From: Globisporangium splendens
Lineage: Eukaryota > Oomycota > Peronosporomycetes > Pythiales > Pythiaceae
Direction of reading: 5' to 3'
Assembly (NCBI GenBank): GCA_006386115.1
Contig: VFIW01000006.1
Location: forward strand, 764,706-828,705
DNA length: 64,000 nucleotides
The notes below the pieces were generated by a model. That model was given only the letters and a program-made list of their open reading frames with translations, was not told the DNA's origin and ran no database searches. Every line of letters begins with the position of its first letter. The first letter of the stretch is position 1. A program made the translations under genes and the position numbers. Positions 21,401 through 30,988 of the stretch are shown piece after piece.

Positions 21401-21635
21401 TTTGAACAGCAATGATCGTGTCCCGGAGTGCGTGGACATGTTCCAGCGCCAGATCTCTCGTTGGACCAAAGACCGCGAGAAAGTACAACACGCGGCGACC
21501 AAACACGCGAATTGGCTCAGCGAGATGTGCCAGGAGCTCAAAGAGTACGGCGCCAAGTACAAAGATAACAAGACCGCGAGAGACTCAGCAGCAGCGATCA
21601 CGATACTAGAAGAAGGTGACGACAACGATCAGTAG
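15455..21635 (+). pseudogene. CEP164: CEP164-like centriolar distal-appendage protein with four in-frame stops
   Basis: Seven exons in consistent phase: 15455-15607, 15691-15798, 15885-15944, 16053-16310, 16397-17230, 17305-21136, 21223-21635; 1,886 codons. The N-terminus closely follows animal CEP164: [34 protein letters not shown], then a WW domain ([19 protein letters not shown]) and YRSLYEENRK, followed by Lys-rich and Gly-rich linkers and about 1,400 residues of coiled coil. In animals the WW region of CEP164 binds TTBK2 at the distal appendages of the basal body and is needed to build a cilium. Four stops interrupt the frame: TGA 15584-15586, exactly where the family has a conserved Trp before the (L/I)AREG motif; TAG 16601-16603; TAG 17410-17412; TAG 18598-18600. 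There is no frameshift and all splice sites look usable, so the gene died recently or is read through. Confidence 0.85.
18112..19107 (+). repeat. tandem 507-bp duplication inside the CEP164-like coiled coil
   Basis: Two diverged copies of 169 codons, starting at 18112 and 18619, in the same frame. Both begin with a LESEK motif and carry LSRQLKEL or LSRHLNEL, QLTLDKENEQ or QLTLGKENEQ, and LKEQAATEKNAQL or LKEQASTEKVTQL. In this register the TAG at 18598 of copy 1 aligns with CAG at 19105 of copy 2, which shows that stop arose from a glutamine codon by C to T change. Confidence 0.85.
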
Positions 21636-21729
21636 AAGAGAAAACAAAACAGAGTAGAAACAGTAAAAATCACACGCAAAGGCATATTCAGCAGACATGC
21701 AAGGATACTCATACCAAACCCAGGCGAGG

Positions 21730-23717
21730 CTAGCTTGTCGACGGTCTCGCGGGCGTCGTCTGTGCCGTGGCCTTGTAGTAGTGTAAAGTCTCAACCCAGT
21801 ACCGCAGCGCGTCTTGGTCTTCGCAACGCAGCTCGTAGGTGCGAGACGCATGCGGATTCAGTCGCGTGCTCAGATCCACGACAACATCAAAATTGTAGTG
21901 ATTCCCACGCGCATGGCGGTGCACAATGATATTCGAAATGCGGGAGACGGAGAAACCGCCACGCGGTGCGAAGCCTCGCGAGTAGTCGTCCTTGTTGAAA
22001 TGGTACGAGAGGATGAACGTCTTGGGGTCCACTTTGAACCATCGCTTCTCCCAGCCGCGGAAGATCGACGCGCTTTTCTTCTCCAGCCAGCCTTCGAGCA
22101 CGGGCAGACTCCTCGCCGAGTCTGACTTGACCCGAAGCCGATTCATCTCGCGCACTAGCGACACCATCGCAGCAGCGATTTCGCGGAGGTTGCTGTCGTG
22201 GATTATATCCACATCTGAGACGAGACGAGCCACTTCTTCATCGACCTCAGGATATCCGGCGGTGATTCGGCGCTTCAGCACTTCGACACGATTCTGTAGA
22301 GTCGTAAAATCTCGAATGGGGGACATTCGAGGCTGATTTCCTGGTGGGCTCCGTGGATATAGTGTCGGACCTTGATGAAACGGAGACTGTGAGCCGAAGT
22401 GCCGTTGAGCTGTCGGACTCGGTCCCGATTGCACATTGATGCGAATGCTGTCGACGAGTTCGTTCTGATTCGCGTCTCGATGCTCTTCCGCAGAGGGGTC
22501 GTTGACAAGACCTGTCGAGCGACGGTCGACGAGTTCTCCTTCTATTCCAGACATGTCTTCCAAGTGGCGCTTCATCGCGCCATCCGAGTGCGATCGCACG
22601 ACGCGTCTCGTCTCGAGATCCGCGTTCTTCGTAGGACTTTGGCTGCTTTGGTGGAGATTCGCATTCGAACGGAGATTCAACCGCTGAGAGTTCGCGTTCG
22701 ACGTGTTTTCTGCAGCTGACACGTTGCTTCTGGCTGCGGCAGCAGCAGCCTCAGCTGACAGAGAATACAGTACCTCGAGGACGCATTTGCGCATGTTGCC
22801 CTTCAGCAAGGTGACGCTGTTCCCGGCGGTCGATGGTCCGCGTTGCTGCTTGAGCCGCTTGTACACCTCCCACGGCACGTCTTCGCTCTCGATGTCCTCT
22901 GGCTCGGTACTGTTGAAAAGAACCTGGAGGCTTCGCAACTGGAATGCTTCTGCTTGATCTGGTTCACTGCGGCTACGAAATCAAGACAAGGCATACGTCA
23001 ATCCTGAGAAAACTCTCGTGGCGTGAGTCATCCTCGCTTTGCGTACACAAGGTTGACGAGCGCGAGGCTGTTGAGCGTCTCGGCGACTTTGAGGCTGTCC
23101 TTGCCGTGGCAGCGCTCGCGGATCGCGAGGGCGCGCTCCAGATGCTGCAGCGCGACCTCGTGGACGCCGTGCAGGCGGTAGATCGTGCCGAGCTCCTGCA
23201 GCGTCTCCCCCGTCAGCTCATCTGGAGCAATTCCATTTGAATGATGCGTTAGATAACCTGAGTGGTATGGAGATACGTAGAACACGAGTACCAAGGCTAC
23301 CTGGTCCATACTTTTCATGGATCACGAGCCGTTTGTGCAGTAGCGGCAGCGCCTTGTCGAACTCGCCGTTCATGTTGTAGAGCAGCGCGAGCTGTGCGAG
23401 ATCCTCCGACACGCTTGGGTGGACTGCAGCATACATATATATATACACATACGCAATGTATGTCGATCCATCTACTCATAAACTACAACCACGTGCGCGT
23501 GCGTAAATGGCTGTTTGATACACGTACACTCGCCGTGCGCGGTCTGCATGGAGCGCAGCACTTGCTCCTGCTTTGCGATCGCCTACAAGCAGCAGCAAGA
23601 CACACAGTAAGAGCGCTGCTCTACCCGCTGCATTCCCCTTCCATGCTCCCTGCGCGCGCTCACCTTGAGCAGCACGTTCACGTCTTCGTCGCCGCGCGCA
23701 TCGTCGTCCGGCGCCAT
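21730..23717 (-). CDS. TPR and PH domain protein (kinesin light chain-like repeats)
   Basis: Five exons on the minus strand by splice consensus and phase: 23717-23664, 23582-23528, 23423-23301, 23221-23049, 22938-21730; 537 residues. The N-terminal 130 residues hold tetratricopeptide repeats of the kinesin light chain type (FHPSVSEDLAQLALLYN; TLQELGTIYRLHGVHEVAL; ALAIRERCHGKDS; VAETLNSLALV). A low-complexity Ser/Asn-rich middle follows, and the C-terminus is a PH domain (LEGWLEKKSASIFRGWEKRWF to YELRCEDQDALRYWVETL). The combination suggests a cytoplasmic adaptor that binds partners through TPRs and membranes or phosphoinositides through PH. The last intron border is the least certain: a competing frame reads through the donor. 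It converges with the CEP164-like gene, with ends about 95 bp apart. Confidence 0.72.
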
Positions 23718-23981
23718 CTTTATTATGGAAGTGCTCCTTCCTTCTTGTAGTGAAGCGATGCTGTTGTTCTTGCATGCGTGTTGATTGGCTAATAAACCGA
23801 CTCCTTAGTTCCTACTGGTGAAAATTCAAATATTAGCACAAATCTGATCGAGGGCATCTATCTAGAAGTGTAGACAAATATGATAGATACATAAATTGTA
23901 GTTCAGGTAGAAAGAGGGTGTTATTTCATATAGTATTCAGCATGAGGAACCTATCGGGACAGCTTGTGGTCGCACTGAAGC

Positions 23982-25871
23982 CTAGTTGGTCGGCACGCGC
24001 TTGTCGGTGCGGCGCCAGAGGGAGAGCGCGCCGACGAGGCGGAAGGCGACGTTGAGCACCACGAGGACGATGCAGTCGAAGTCCATGTGATCAAGCTTGA
24101 CGCTGTTGTCCGCGAGGCAGCGCTGGACGCTCGCGTCGCACGCGATCGAGTCGATGCGGCTCCAGTACGCGCGCATGAGCGTGTGGAAGCAGTACTTGAT
24201 GGGCGAGATCTGCTGCAGCCAGACGAAGTACTTGGGCGTGCTGTCGCTGTTGAGAAAGAGACCACCGAAGAGCAGGAACGGCAGGATGAGCAGGATGCCG
24301 AGGATCGGCGCCAGGTCCACGCGCTTCGCGAGACACGACACCATGTACCGAGTCCCGTGGCGCAGCTGCAGATGAGGCTGATGATCAGGTAGAATAAGAA
24401 AAAGATCGCAGGCTCGTTGTCCCCAAAGCCGATCATGAAGTAGCATGGAACCAGGAAGGTCGCCTGAAAGAAGAGCTGGAACGACAGATCGCTGATGTTT
24501 TTCGCAAAGTACCAGACGAGGACGTTGTAGAGACCGCCGTTGTGCTCGCGCATTACGAGTGGGATCTCAAGCGGCACGCTAATGAACTCGGGGTTGGCCG
24601 AGCTGAACAACTGGTTGACCGAGGTGAAGAAGATCGCACCAGTGAAGTCCTGGATGCCCTTCTGGTCGTGTTTGAGCCTCCGGAAGATCAGTCCGATCAT
24701 GATCGCGATGAACAACGTGGAGCCGATGCGCGCCTTGAAGCCGATCGCGTCGCGCACCAGGCGAAGCCAATTGCGTTTGCAGAGCACGAGGATCTGGGTA
24801 ATGATGCCAGGCGCGTACTCGGTCTCGCTTTCCTTGTCCAAGGCGAGGTTGGTCTCCGTTAACCCCCGCTTCAGTTGGCTCCGCTGTTGCGCATGCCTTT
24901 GCCATGCAATGGCCAAGTTGCGCACTCTCTCTCTCGAGCCCGGCTGGTCGTCCATCGCAACGAGTTGCTTCATGAAGTAGTCGGTCGGGCTCATAAACGA
25001 CGGACACTGGAGACCCTGCTTGCCAAAGTACTCGATGCTCTCGGAAGCCTTGCCGTTGTACACGGCGCAACCGTCAACAAGCAAATAGAGCTTGTCAAAG
25101 ATCTCGAAAAGCTCCGGCGAGGGCTGGTGGATCGTCGCGATCACAGTTCGTCCCATGCGAGCCAAGTCCCGCATCAAGATGACGACAGTCTCCGCCATAA
25201 AGCTGTCGAGTCCCGACGTTGGCTCGTCAACGAAGAGTAACGACGGATTCGTGAGCAGCTCCGTGCCAAACGAAAGTCGTTTGCGCTGACCTCCCGATAG
25301 CCCTTTCACGAGCGCATCGCCAATGGGCGTGTTCGCGACTTTTGAGTCCGAGTTCGCTAATGATGCTCAGCACGCGCTCCTTGCGCTCTTCTTTCGTCGA
25401 GATTTTGGCCATGCGGAGCTCTGCCTGGAACGTCAAGTGCTCGACGACTGTCAAATTGACGTAGAACAGGTCGTCTTGCATCGCGTAGCAAGAGTGGTGG
25501 GCAATCTCCTTGGACCATTTCTTGCCGTTGACGAGGATGTTGCCTGTGCACTGTCGGTTGCGAGCCAAGATGCAGTCCAGGAGAGTACTTTTACCAGCAC
25601 CAGACGGCCCCATGAGCACGAGTAGCTCCCCAGGAGCGGCTTCACCTGAGACCTCCTGGAGAATCTTCTTCTCCTCGAGTCTCTTCGTCGCGGGGTCCTT
25701 AATCTTGACATTGAAGTTGATATTCTCCCACGTGATGGTGAGCTTTGGAATTTGCGCGGCGCTGAGCGCTCCCGCATTGGACGCAGCTCGCTCCTTGCGC
25801 TCTACGTTGATGACTGTCTCGGGAACAGAAGTATTGCTGGCGATATCCGTGACTGCAGTGGTAAGTGTCAT
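23982..25871 (-). pseudogene. ABCG half-transporter with two frameshifts
   Basis: ATG at 25871 and TAG at 23982; about 630 codons, the usual size for an ABCG (White/BCRP) half-transporter. The nucleotide-binding domain comes first: Walker A GPSGAGKST, Q-loop QDDLF, signature LSGGQRKRLS, Walker B LLFVDEPTSGLDS and the switch His in TIHQP. Then follow six predicted membrane segments with the typical GGLFLNSDSTPKYF and PIKYCFHTL motifs near the end. One frame change lies near 25330-25340, between Q-loop and signature, and another near 24340-24352, inside a membrane segment; each is explained by one or two missing bases. Such transporters export lipids or drugs as dimers. The reading is otherwise clean, so either recent decay or assembly errors are possible. 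Confidence 0.8.
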
Positions 25872-26645
25872 GGTCGCTGAAGGGGTCTCGTGATAGCGAT
25901 TGGACTAGGGACGCGCTCAAGTGTTCGTGACCTCGGGAATGATCAAATGGTGCTCTTATCACTGAGCTAAGCCGAGAGCGCTCGTCTCTTTCCATTCCAG
26001 CAGCATCAGAACTCTCTTGCCATTGATTGGTGTACGGAAACGGAAATGGTCATGATGTCAAGGTACTTTTCCCGAGATAGCAAAGTATCTTGGTCTCGAC
26101 AAGTTCTGAGTCGTGGTGTTGACGCACTGGTGGTGATGGTTGTCATAAGCGTCGAGAATTGGCACCGCGCGCCTGGCCGCAGAATTCGCAAGAACTTCCA
26201 TACAAGCAGCCTTCTTGCTGCCTCTGGGCAGGTCATTTTTGATAGCCTCAGAAATAGCTTGAAGATGCGCACAAGAGAGCGCTTCAATTAGATCCACCCA
26301 AAAACTCTATTACTGGGTGATAGCATTTTCAAAACTATCTTGAAAAGAGTTTGTCTGTACGAATATATGACAAGAGAAGTAGATGTGATTAAAATGAGAA
26401 CATGCCGCATTCTAGAGAAGAACCTTATTTGTCATATGTTGTATGAAACGTCCACTTGTGGTGAATCTTTGACCGAAATTGCGCGTGTCGCATCCTCGTT
26501 GTTCACTCCGTCCAATGGAGGAGATGCGCACACTCTAACTCATTCATTGATTGGCAGAAACACCATTCACTTTAAATTCTATTGGCTGAAAAAGATAAAT
26601 AAAAGTGTGGTGCCATCGTCCGACTAGAGAAGGAAGGAGGACGAC
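25872..26645. other. region between the two ABCG genes
   Basis: A 774-bp head-to-head spacer. On the minus strand near 25985-25915 there is a tRNA-like stretch with a good A-box (TTAGCTCAGTGATAAGAGC) but no complete cloverleaf. A minus-strand open frame at 26297-26006 has no ATG. Near 26548-26600 two ATTGGC motifs (CCAAT boxes on the other strand) may belong to the promoter of the right gene. Confidence 0.4.
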
Positions 26646-28345
26646 ATGACACTTGGATGGAGCCCAAAGGACACAAAGACACCAGCTCAGCCGCATGTGT
26701 GTCCGCATTCAAGAACCTGCGGACGAGGGACGACCCCAAAAGGAGCAAGCCATCTTATGGAAGGCTCGATCGTGATGAACGGCGCCAAGTGGACCAAGGG
26801 GCTCAAGCGGTTTGCGTCCTACGTCATGCGGGACGACCTCTTCTACCGCACGATCACGGTGCGCGAGCATCTCGTGTACCAGTCGCGGCTGCGCATGGGA
26901 CGCACGTCAAGTGTGACGCAGTGCACAGCGCGGGTTGACGCGGCGCTGGAGGAGCTCGGCTTGAACAAGTGCCGCGACATGCTGGTCGGCGACGCGACGT
27001 ACCGCGGCATCTCGGGTGGTGATCGCAAGCGGCTGTCGTTTGCGACGGAAATCCTCACGAACCCATCGCTGCTGTTTATCGACGAGCCGGCGTCGGGACT
27101 CGATAGCTGTATGCCGGAGACCGTGGTCTTACAACTGCACAGCTGTCGCACGACGGACGTACAGTGATCGCGACGATCGAGCAGCTATCCTCGGAGCTCT
27201 ACACGCTGTTCGATACGCTCTGTCTGTTGTCTGAAGGCGCGACGGTGTGCCACGGGAAAGCCACGCACACCACCGACTACTTCACACGGCTCGGATACCA
27301 GTGTCCGGGATTTGTGGACCCATCCGACTGTTTCATGCAGCAGCTCGTGGTGCTGGACAAAGACAAGGACGAGGAAGGTTTCAAACGCGTCCAGATGCTG
27401 AAAGACGAGTGGAGCGAGCACCAGGAGCAGCAGGACAACAGAGACGTCTTCCTCGAGGCTGATGTTGCTGCACAAGCGTTTGATCACGAGAACTACCAGG
27501 ACGGACGCCTCAAGACGCTCAGCCAAGTGGCCGTGATCATGAGTCGCAACGCCGTGCGTCTCGTTCGCGACCGCATCGCGTTCCAGACCGGCGTCTTCCA
27601 GAACCTCTTTATCGCCGTCATCGTTGGCTTGGTCTACCTGCAGCTGGACGTGGACCAGAAAGGGATCCAGAACTTTGCCGGTGCGTTCTTCGCGATCGTC
27701 GTCAACCAGACGTTCGCGTCCGCGAGTTCCTTGTTTGTCGCGATCCCCACAGAGCTGCCAAAGATCCTGCGCGAGTACAAGACCGGACTGTACCACCTCG
27801 TCGTCTGGTACGTCTCGAAGAAGCAGAGTGAGCTGCCGCTGCAGATCTTCTTGCCCTCGTGCTCCGTTCCGACATATTTCCTAATCGGCATTGGCCACGG
27901 CGCGGCCACGCACATCTCGCTGCAGATCCTCGTCATGCTCGCGAACTTCGCGGCCGTCGGACTCGGGTACATGGCGTTGTGTTTGTTCCACCGCGTTGAC
28001 GTCGCGCTGATCGTCGGCAACGTGATCTTGCTGCCGTTCATGCTCTCTGGCGGACTCTTCTTGAATGCAGACGACGCGCCAAAGTACTTGATCTGGATCC
28101 AGTACATCTCGCCCATCAAGTACGGCTTTGAAGGACTCGTGAAGGTGTTCTGGCGCAAAATCTCCAGCATCCCGTGCGACGCGAACGCGAACAGTTGCGT
28201 GGCGCGCACAGGGGACCAAGTGCTCGGTGTGTACAGCATGAACGGCGCGTCCGCGACGACCGACGGCTTCATTCTGCTGGCATTGGGTCTCGCGTTCCGG
28301 CTGATTGGCTTTGTCACGCTGTGGACGAATGCGAAAGGCAAGTAA
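26646..28345 (+). pseudogene. ABCG half-transporter lacking Walker A, with a frameshift
   Basis: The recognisable part starts at about 26757 with the strand before the Q-loop (VMNGAKW), then Q-loop MRDDLFY, signature ISGGDRKRLS, and Walker B LLFIDEPASGLDS (Ala in place of the usual Thr). A frame change near 27130 precedes TVIATIEQ, which has Glu-Gln where the switch His-Gln is expected. Six membrane segments with GGLFLNADDAPKYL and PIKYGFEGL follow; stop at 28345. The first 100 or so residues with the Walker A loop are missing, and the upstream ATG (26646) reads into unrelated sequence. Without Walker A and the switch His it cannot be a normal ATPase. It is divergent from, and related to, the gene at 23982-25871, so the pair probably arose by duplication. 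Confidence 0.78.
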
Positions 28346-28368
28346 TAAATGCTTGAAGTATATGGGAG

Positions 28369-28610
28369 AGCTGCTACAGATCCTTATGTGCTTGTGTCTA
28401 TTCCTTTTGCCTTGAAGAGAGATACATTCGCTTGCAGTAATTAATGTACGTGCACAGATTAACACATATCTAGCGCATATTCACAACGCAATATGTGGGT
28501 GAGCTCTAGCTCAAGAAATCAGTTGCAACGTTCTTACTCGTCTCTGTCGCGTCGATCTTGGCGGCTTGACGTTCTAGTTTTGTCACTTGGTCTCTTCTCT
28601 CCTTACTTTT
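28369..28610 (-). repeat. duplicated 3' end of the cobalamin adenosyltransferase gene (copy 1)
   Basis: About 242 bases resemble 29702-29945, the 3' flank and last codons of the gene at 29865-30560. Shared blocks include GCTTGTGTCTATTC, CACAACGCAATATG or CATAACGCAATATG, and GCTTGACGTTCT with CACTTGGTCTCTTCT. Copy 1 lies between the ABCG pseudogene and the Crinkler-like gene and keeps no functional frame. Confidence 0.75.
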
Positions 28611-28915
28611 AAAAATCAAGGCACAAATGACGCAAACGCAGCGGCATGAGCCAAGTCTGGCGAGATGCACTGCTACTTGCTTCTCATTAAAGCCGTGTGG
28701 GCGAAATGTACTGGATCCAGATGAAGTACTTTGACACACATTAACTTTAGTGAAGAAAGTGAGGTGAACAATCAGGTTCCGCACGACACTCAGGACTCCG
28801 AGCGTTTTGAAGTCTCAATGATGCAACTGGACATTTTCGGCGCATTGATGGAATGTGAAAGTTCATGTATTCTTGAGATAACTAAAGGAAGATCATCAAC
28901 GTTCAATACTGGCAA
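28611..28915. other. spacer, no gene supported
   Basis: A minus-strand open frame continues from the duplicated adenosyltransferase end (to 28784) but shows no clear family feature beyond 28610. It may be a more eroded part of the same duplication. Confidence 0.35.
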
Positions 28916-29574
28916 CTAATCCGCAGCAGGTGTCATACTATAATAGTCCTCCCAGACCTTCTCAATTTGTTTCGATTTCCACTCAATGCACTTGCAGAAT
29001 ATCTTGGGATTCTTCACATGCACACAAGTTCTCATCTCCATACTATCCTCCAACACAACAGTGCCTCCCTTCAAACGAATGACAATACACCGATCGTAGT
29101 CGGGATCCAATGCTTTCACTAGCAGCTCCACCTCGTATCTGTCATCCTTCACTGGATTCGGCGATACAGATTCGACGAAAATGTTCATCACTGGGACAGC
29201 AACACTCAATCCGTCGTAAAAGCCGCGCATACCCCGAGGTTCTCAATCGCACCGTCGACCAACCGTAAATCACGTTGCCGCTCATTCAAAGGTACTTCCA
29301 CAACGATCGTATCGCTGTCTGACGAACCACACGTCCCGAGAGCAGCACCTGGTGCCAGCGGCTGCTTCTTCTCGTTGAATGCTGCTCTGTTCGAGTAGAC
29401 GCGGAGGTCAGATGGAGCGATTCCTGCGAGATGATTGTCGCCATACACTCTCTTCACTTCGTAGAGGAAGCCAACGACATCTTCATTGTTCTCTACTTTC
29501 ACGTAGAATGCTGACGACAGCGCGCTGCTGCTTGCATCCACAAGAACAAACCACACTTTCTTTTGCGCTGCCAT
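28916..29574 (-). pseudogene. Crinkler (CRN)-type effector-like gene, frameshifted
   Basis: ATG at 29574-29572. The first 110 residues match the ubiquitin-like N-terminal domain of oomycete Crinkler proteins: KVWFVLVDASSSALSS, a middle with GIAPSDLRVYSNRAAF, and a closing DTIVVEVPLNE. CRN proteins are a large family of oomycete effectors; many act in the host nucleus and damage or signal death in plant cells. The frame ends at 29206, but about 105 further residues (LSVAVPVMNIFVES to EKVWEDYYSMTPAAD) follow in a shifted frame to TAA or TAG near 28916, so one base was lost or gained near 29222. I do not recognise the C-terminal domain. No signal peptide was found, which is common for this family. 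The gene lies between the two copies of the adenosyltransferase 3' end. Confidence 0.72.
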
Positions 29575-29701
29575 TTTCGATGGCAGATCCACGGCTGATG
29601 GAAACACGTTCGCTGCAAATGCAGACTACAAACCGTGTCTTCGTCTCTCAAAATCGGTGCTGGTTGCCGGTTGTGGGTGAAAGGCGAAATAACTATTCTG
29701 A

Positions 29702-29945
29702 AGAGCAGCTACAGTTGTGTGTAGGACGCTTGTGTCTATTCTTTTTGCCTTTAGAGAGAGACATTTGCATCAGTAGTGTACGTGTGTGGACATATATGAG
29801 GTGCACATTCATAACGCAATATGTACGTGTGAGTTTCTAACTCATGGGGTCAATCGCAACGCACCTACTCTTCTTCTGTCGCGACGGTTTTGGACGGCTT
29901 GACGTTCTGGTTTTGCCACTTGGTCTCTTCTTTGCCTTCTTTTAG
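29702..29945 (-). repeat. 3' end of the cobalamin adenosyltransferase gene (copy 2, parental)
   Basis: The original of the duplicated segment at 28369-28610. It spans the last 27 codons and 160 bases of downstream sequence of the gene at 29865-30560. Confidence 0.75.
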
Positions 29946-30560
29946 GGCCGAGAACCGTGCCGCGACAAATAGAAAATCGCTCAATCGGTTCAAATATCGC
30001 ATCACCGACGCGTCAACGTCACCCGCGCCGGCAAGCGGCACAACACGTCGCTCGGCGCGACGGCACACAGCGCGCGCCACATGCAGATGTGTCGACGCGA
30101 GTCCTCCGCCAGACGGAAGGATGAAGTTTTTCAGCGGCGGGAGCGACGCGTCCATCTCGTCGATCCACTCTTCCAACGCCGTGATGTTCGCTTCGTCAAA
30201 CGCGCCAGTGCGGTTCTTCTTGCTCTGCGACGCCGTGGTCAGTGGCGTCGCGATGCAGGCGCCGACGTCAAAGAGACGCGACTGGATCTGCTCGAGCTTG
30301 GGCGGCAGGAACTCGTTCCGCGCGAGGCGCGAGTACTCGACCGCGACGCCGATCTGTGCGTTGAGCTCGTCCGTGTCGCCGAGCGCCTTGAACACGGCGT
30401 CGTCCTTGGGGCGGCGCTCGCCCGAGAAGAGCTGCGATGTGCCTTTATCGCCCGTCTTGGTGTACACCTTCATACCGGCGGTCTGCGTGAGGGGGAGGAC
30501 GCGTGGGCGCAGAGGGAGCAGTCGACAGGAGGAAGAGCACGCGATGCGCCAGAGGGACAT
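29865..30560 (-). CDS. MMAB: cob(I)alamin adenosyltransferase, PduO/MMAB type, mitochondrial
   Basis: 231 codons from ATG 30560. Upstream in-frame codons are open to 30728, but the start used here gives an N-terminus rich in Arg, Ser and Leu (MSLWRIACSSSCRLLPLRP), a typical mitochondrial presequence. The core starts KVYTKTGDKGTSQLFSGERR, the conserved ATP-binding motif of PduO-type enzymes, and continues with ALGDTDELNAQIG, RTGAFDEANI, FILPSGG, and HVARAVCRRAERR with NRLSDFLFVAAR, all family hallmarks. The enzyme transfers the adenosyl group of ATP to cob(I)alamin, making the coenzyme of methylmalonyl-CoA mutase. Length is normal. The 3' end has been copied to 28369-28610. Confidence 0.93.
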   Translation of the reverse strand: MSLWRIACSSSCRLLPLRPRVLPLTQTAGMKVYTKTGDKGTSQLFSGERRPKDDAVFKALGDTDELNAQIGVAVEYSRLARNEFLPPKLEQIQSRLFDVGACIATPLTTASQSKKNRTGAFDEANITALEEWIDEMDASLPPLKNFILPSGGGLASTHLHVARAVCRRAERRVVPLAGAGDVDASVMRYLNRLSDFLFVAARFSALKEGKEETKWQNQNVKPSKTVATEEE

Positions 30561-30988
30561 CGAGTGGCGGAAATGCGGAAATGCTTCGGTGGTGCTCTGA
30601 TGCGAGGAGGAGTGCTGCTTTTGGGTGCGATTCAGGTCATCCACATGACGCTCCAGATCAAAGCCTCTGTCAAATAAGACACCTTTGATAGGTGATGTGA
30701 GGGCTACTATCGTTTTGTTGATTTGCATCGTTAATGTACTCTTTAGTTTGACTACCTTCGTAATTCAGTATGCTTGATGCTGGTAAGAGTTGAACCTGGC
30801 GTCATCCGAGAAAGTTTCCCTTTCGCAACGCGAAGTTGCATAGCACAGCACGCTGCTGTCTCTCTTTCGACTGGTCAAAATACTTTTTCACTCTCTTTTC
30901 GACCAATGCGAGAGCTTTCATCTGATTCAAGAGAAAGTCATCAAGATGGTGTGCCAACCAATGCACCAGATTCCGCATTCTCTTTATC
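30561..30988. other. divergent promoter region, MMAB and MFS transporter
   Basis: 428 bp between two divergent starts. Weak initiator-like motifs GCATTTCCGCATTT (minus, just before the MMAB start) and CCGCATTCTCTTT (plus, 30976-30988) are present. No other feature. Confidence 0.4.

Noticed and set aside
15455..21635. Reassigned genetic code as an explanation for in-frame stops
   Set aside because: Other genes in the window end normally in TAA, TGA and TAG (for example SmD2 and the adenosyltransferase in TAG).
23028..23049. Non-canonical GA donor at the end of TPR exon 4
   Set aside because: A normal GTGTAC donor a few codons upstream (after 23049) with the CAG acceptor at 22939 gives the right phase.
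26006..26297. Minus-strand frame of 79 codons with protein-like composition
   Set aside because: It has no ATG, no splice site that joins it to a neighbour, and no recognised motif.
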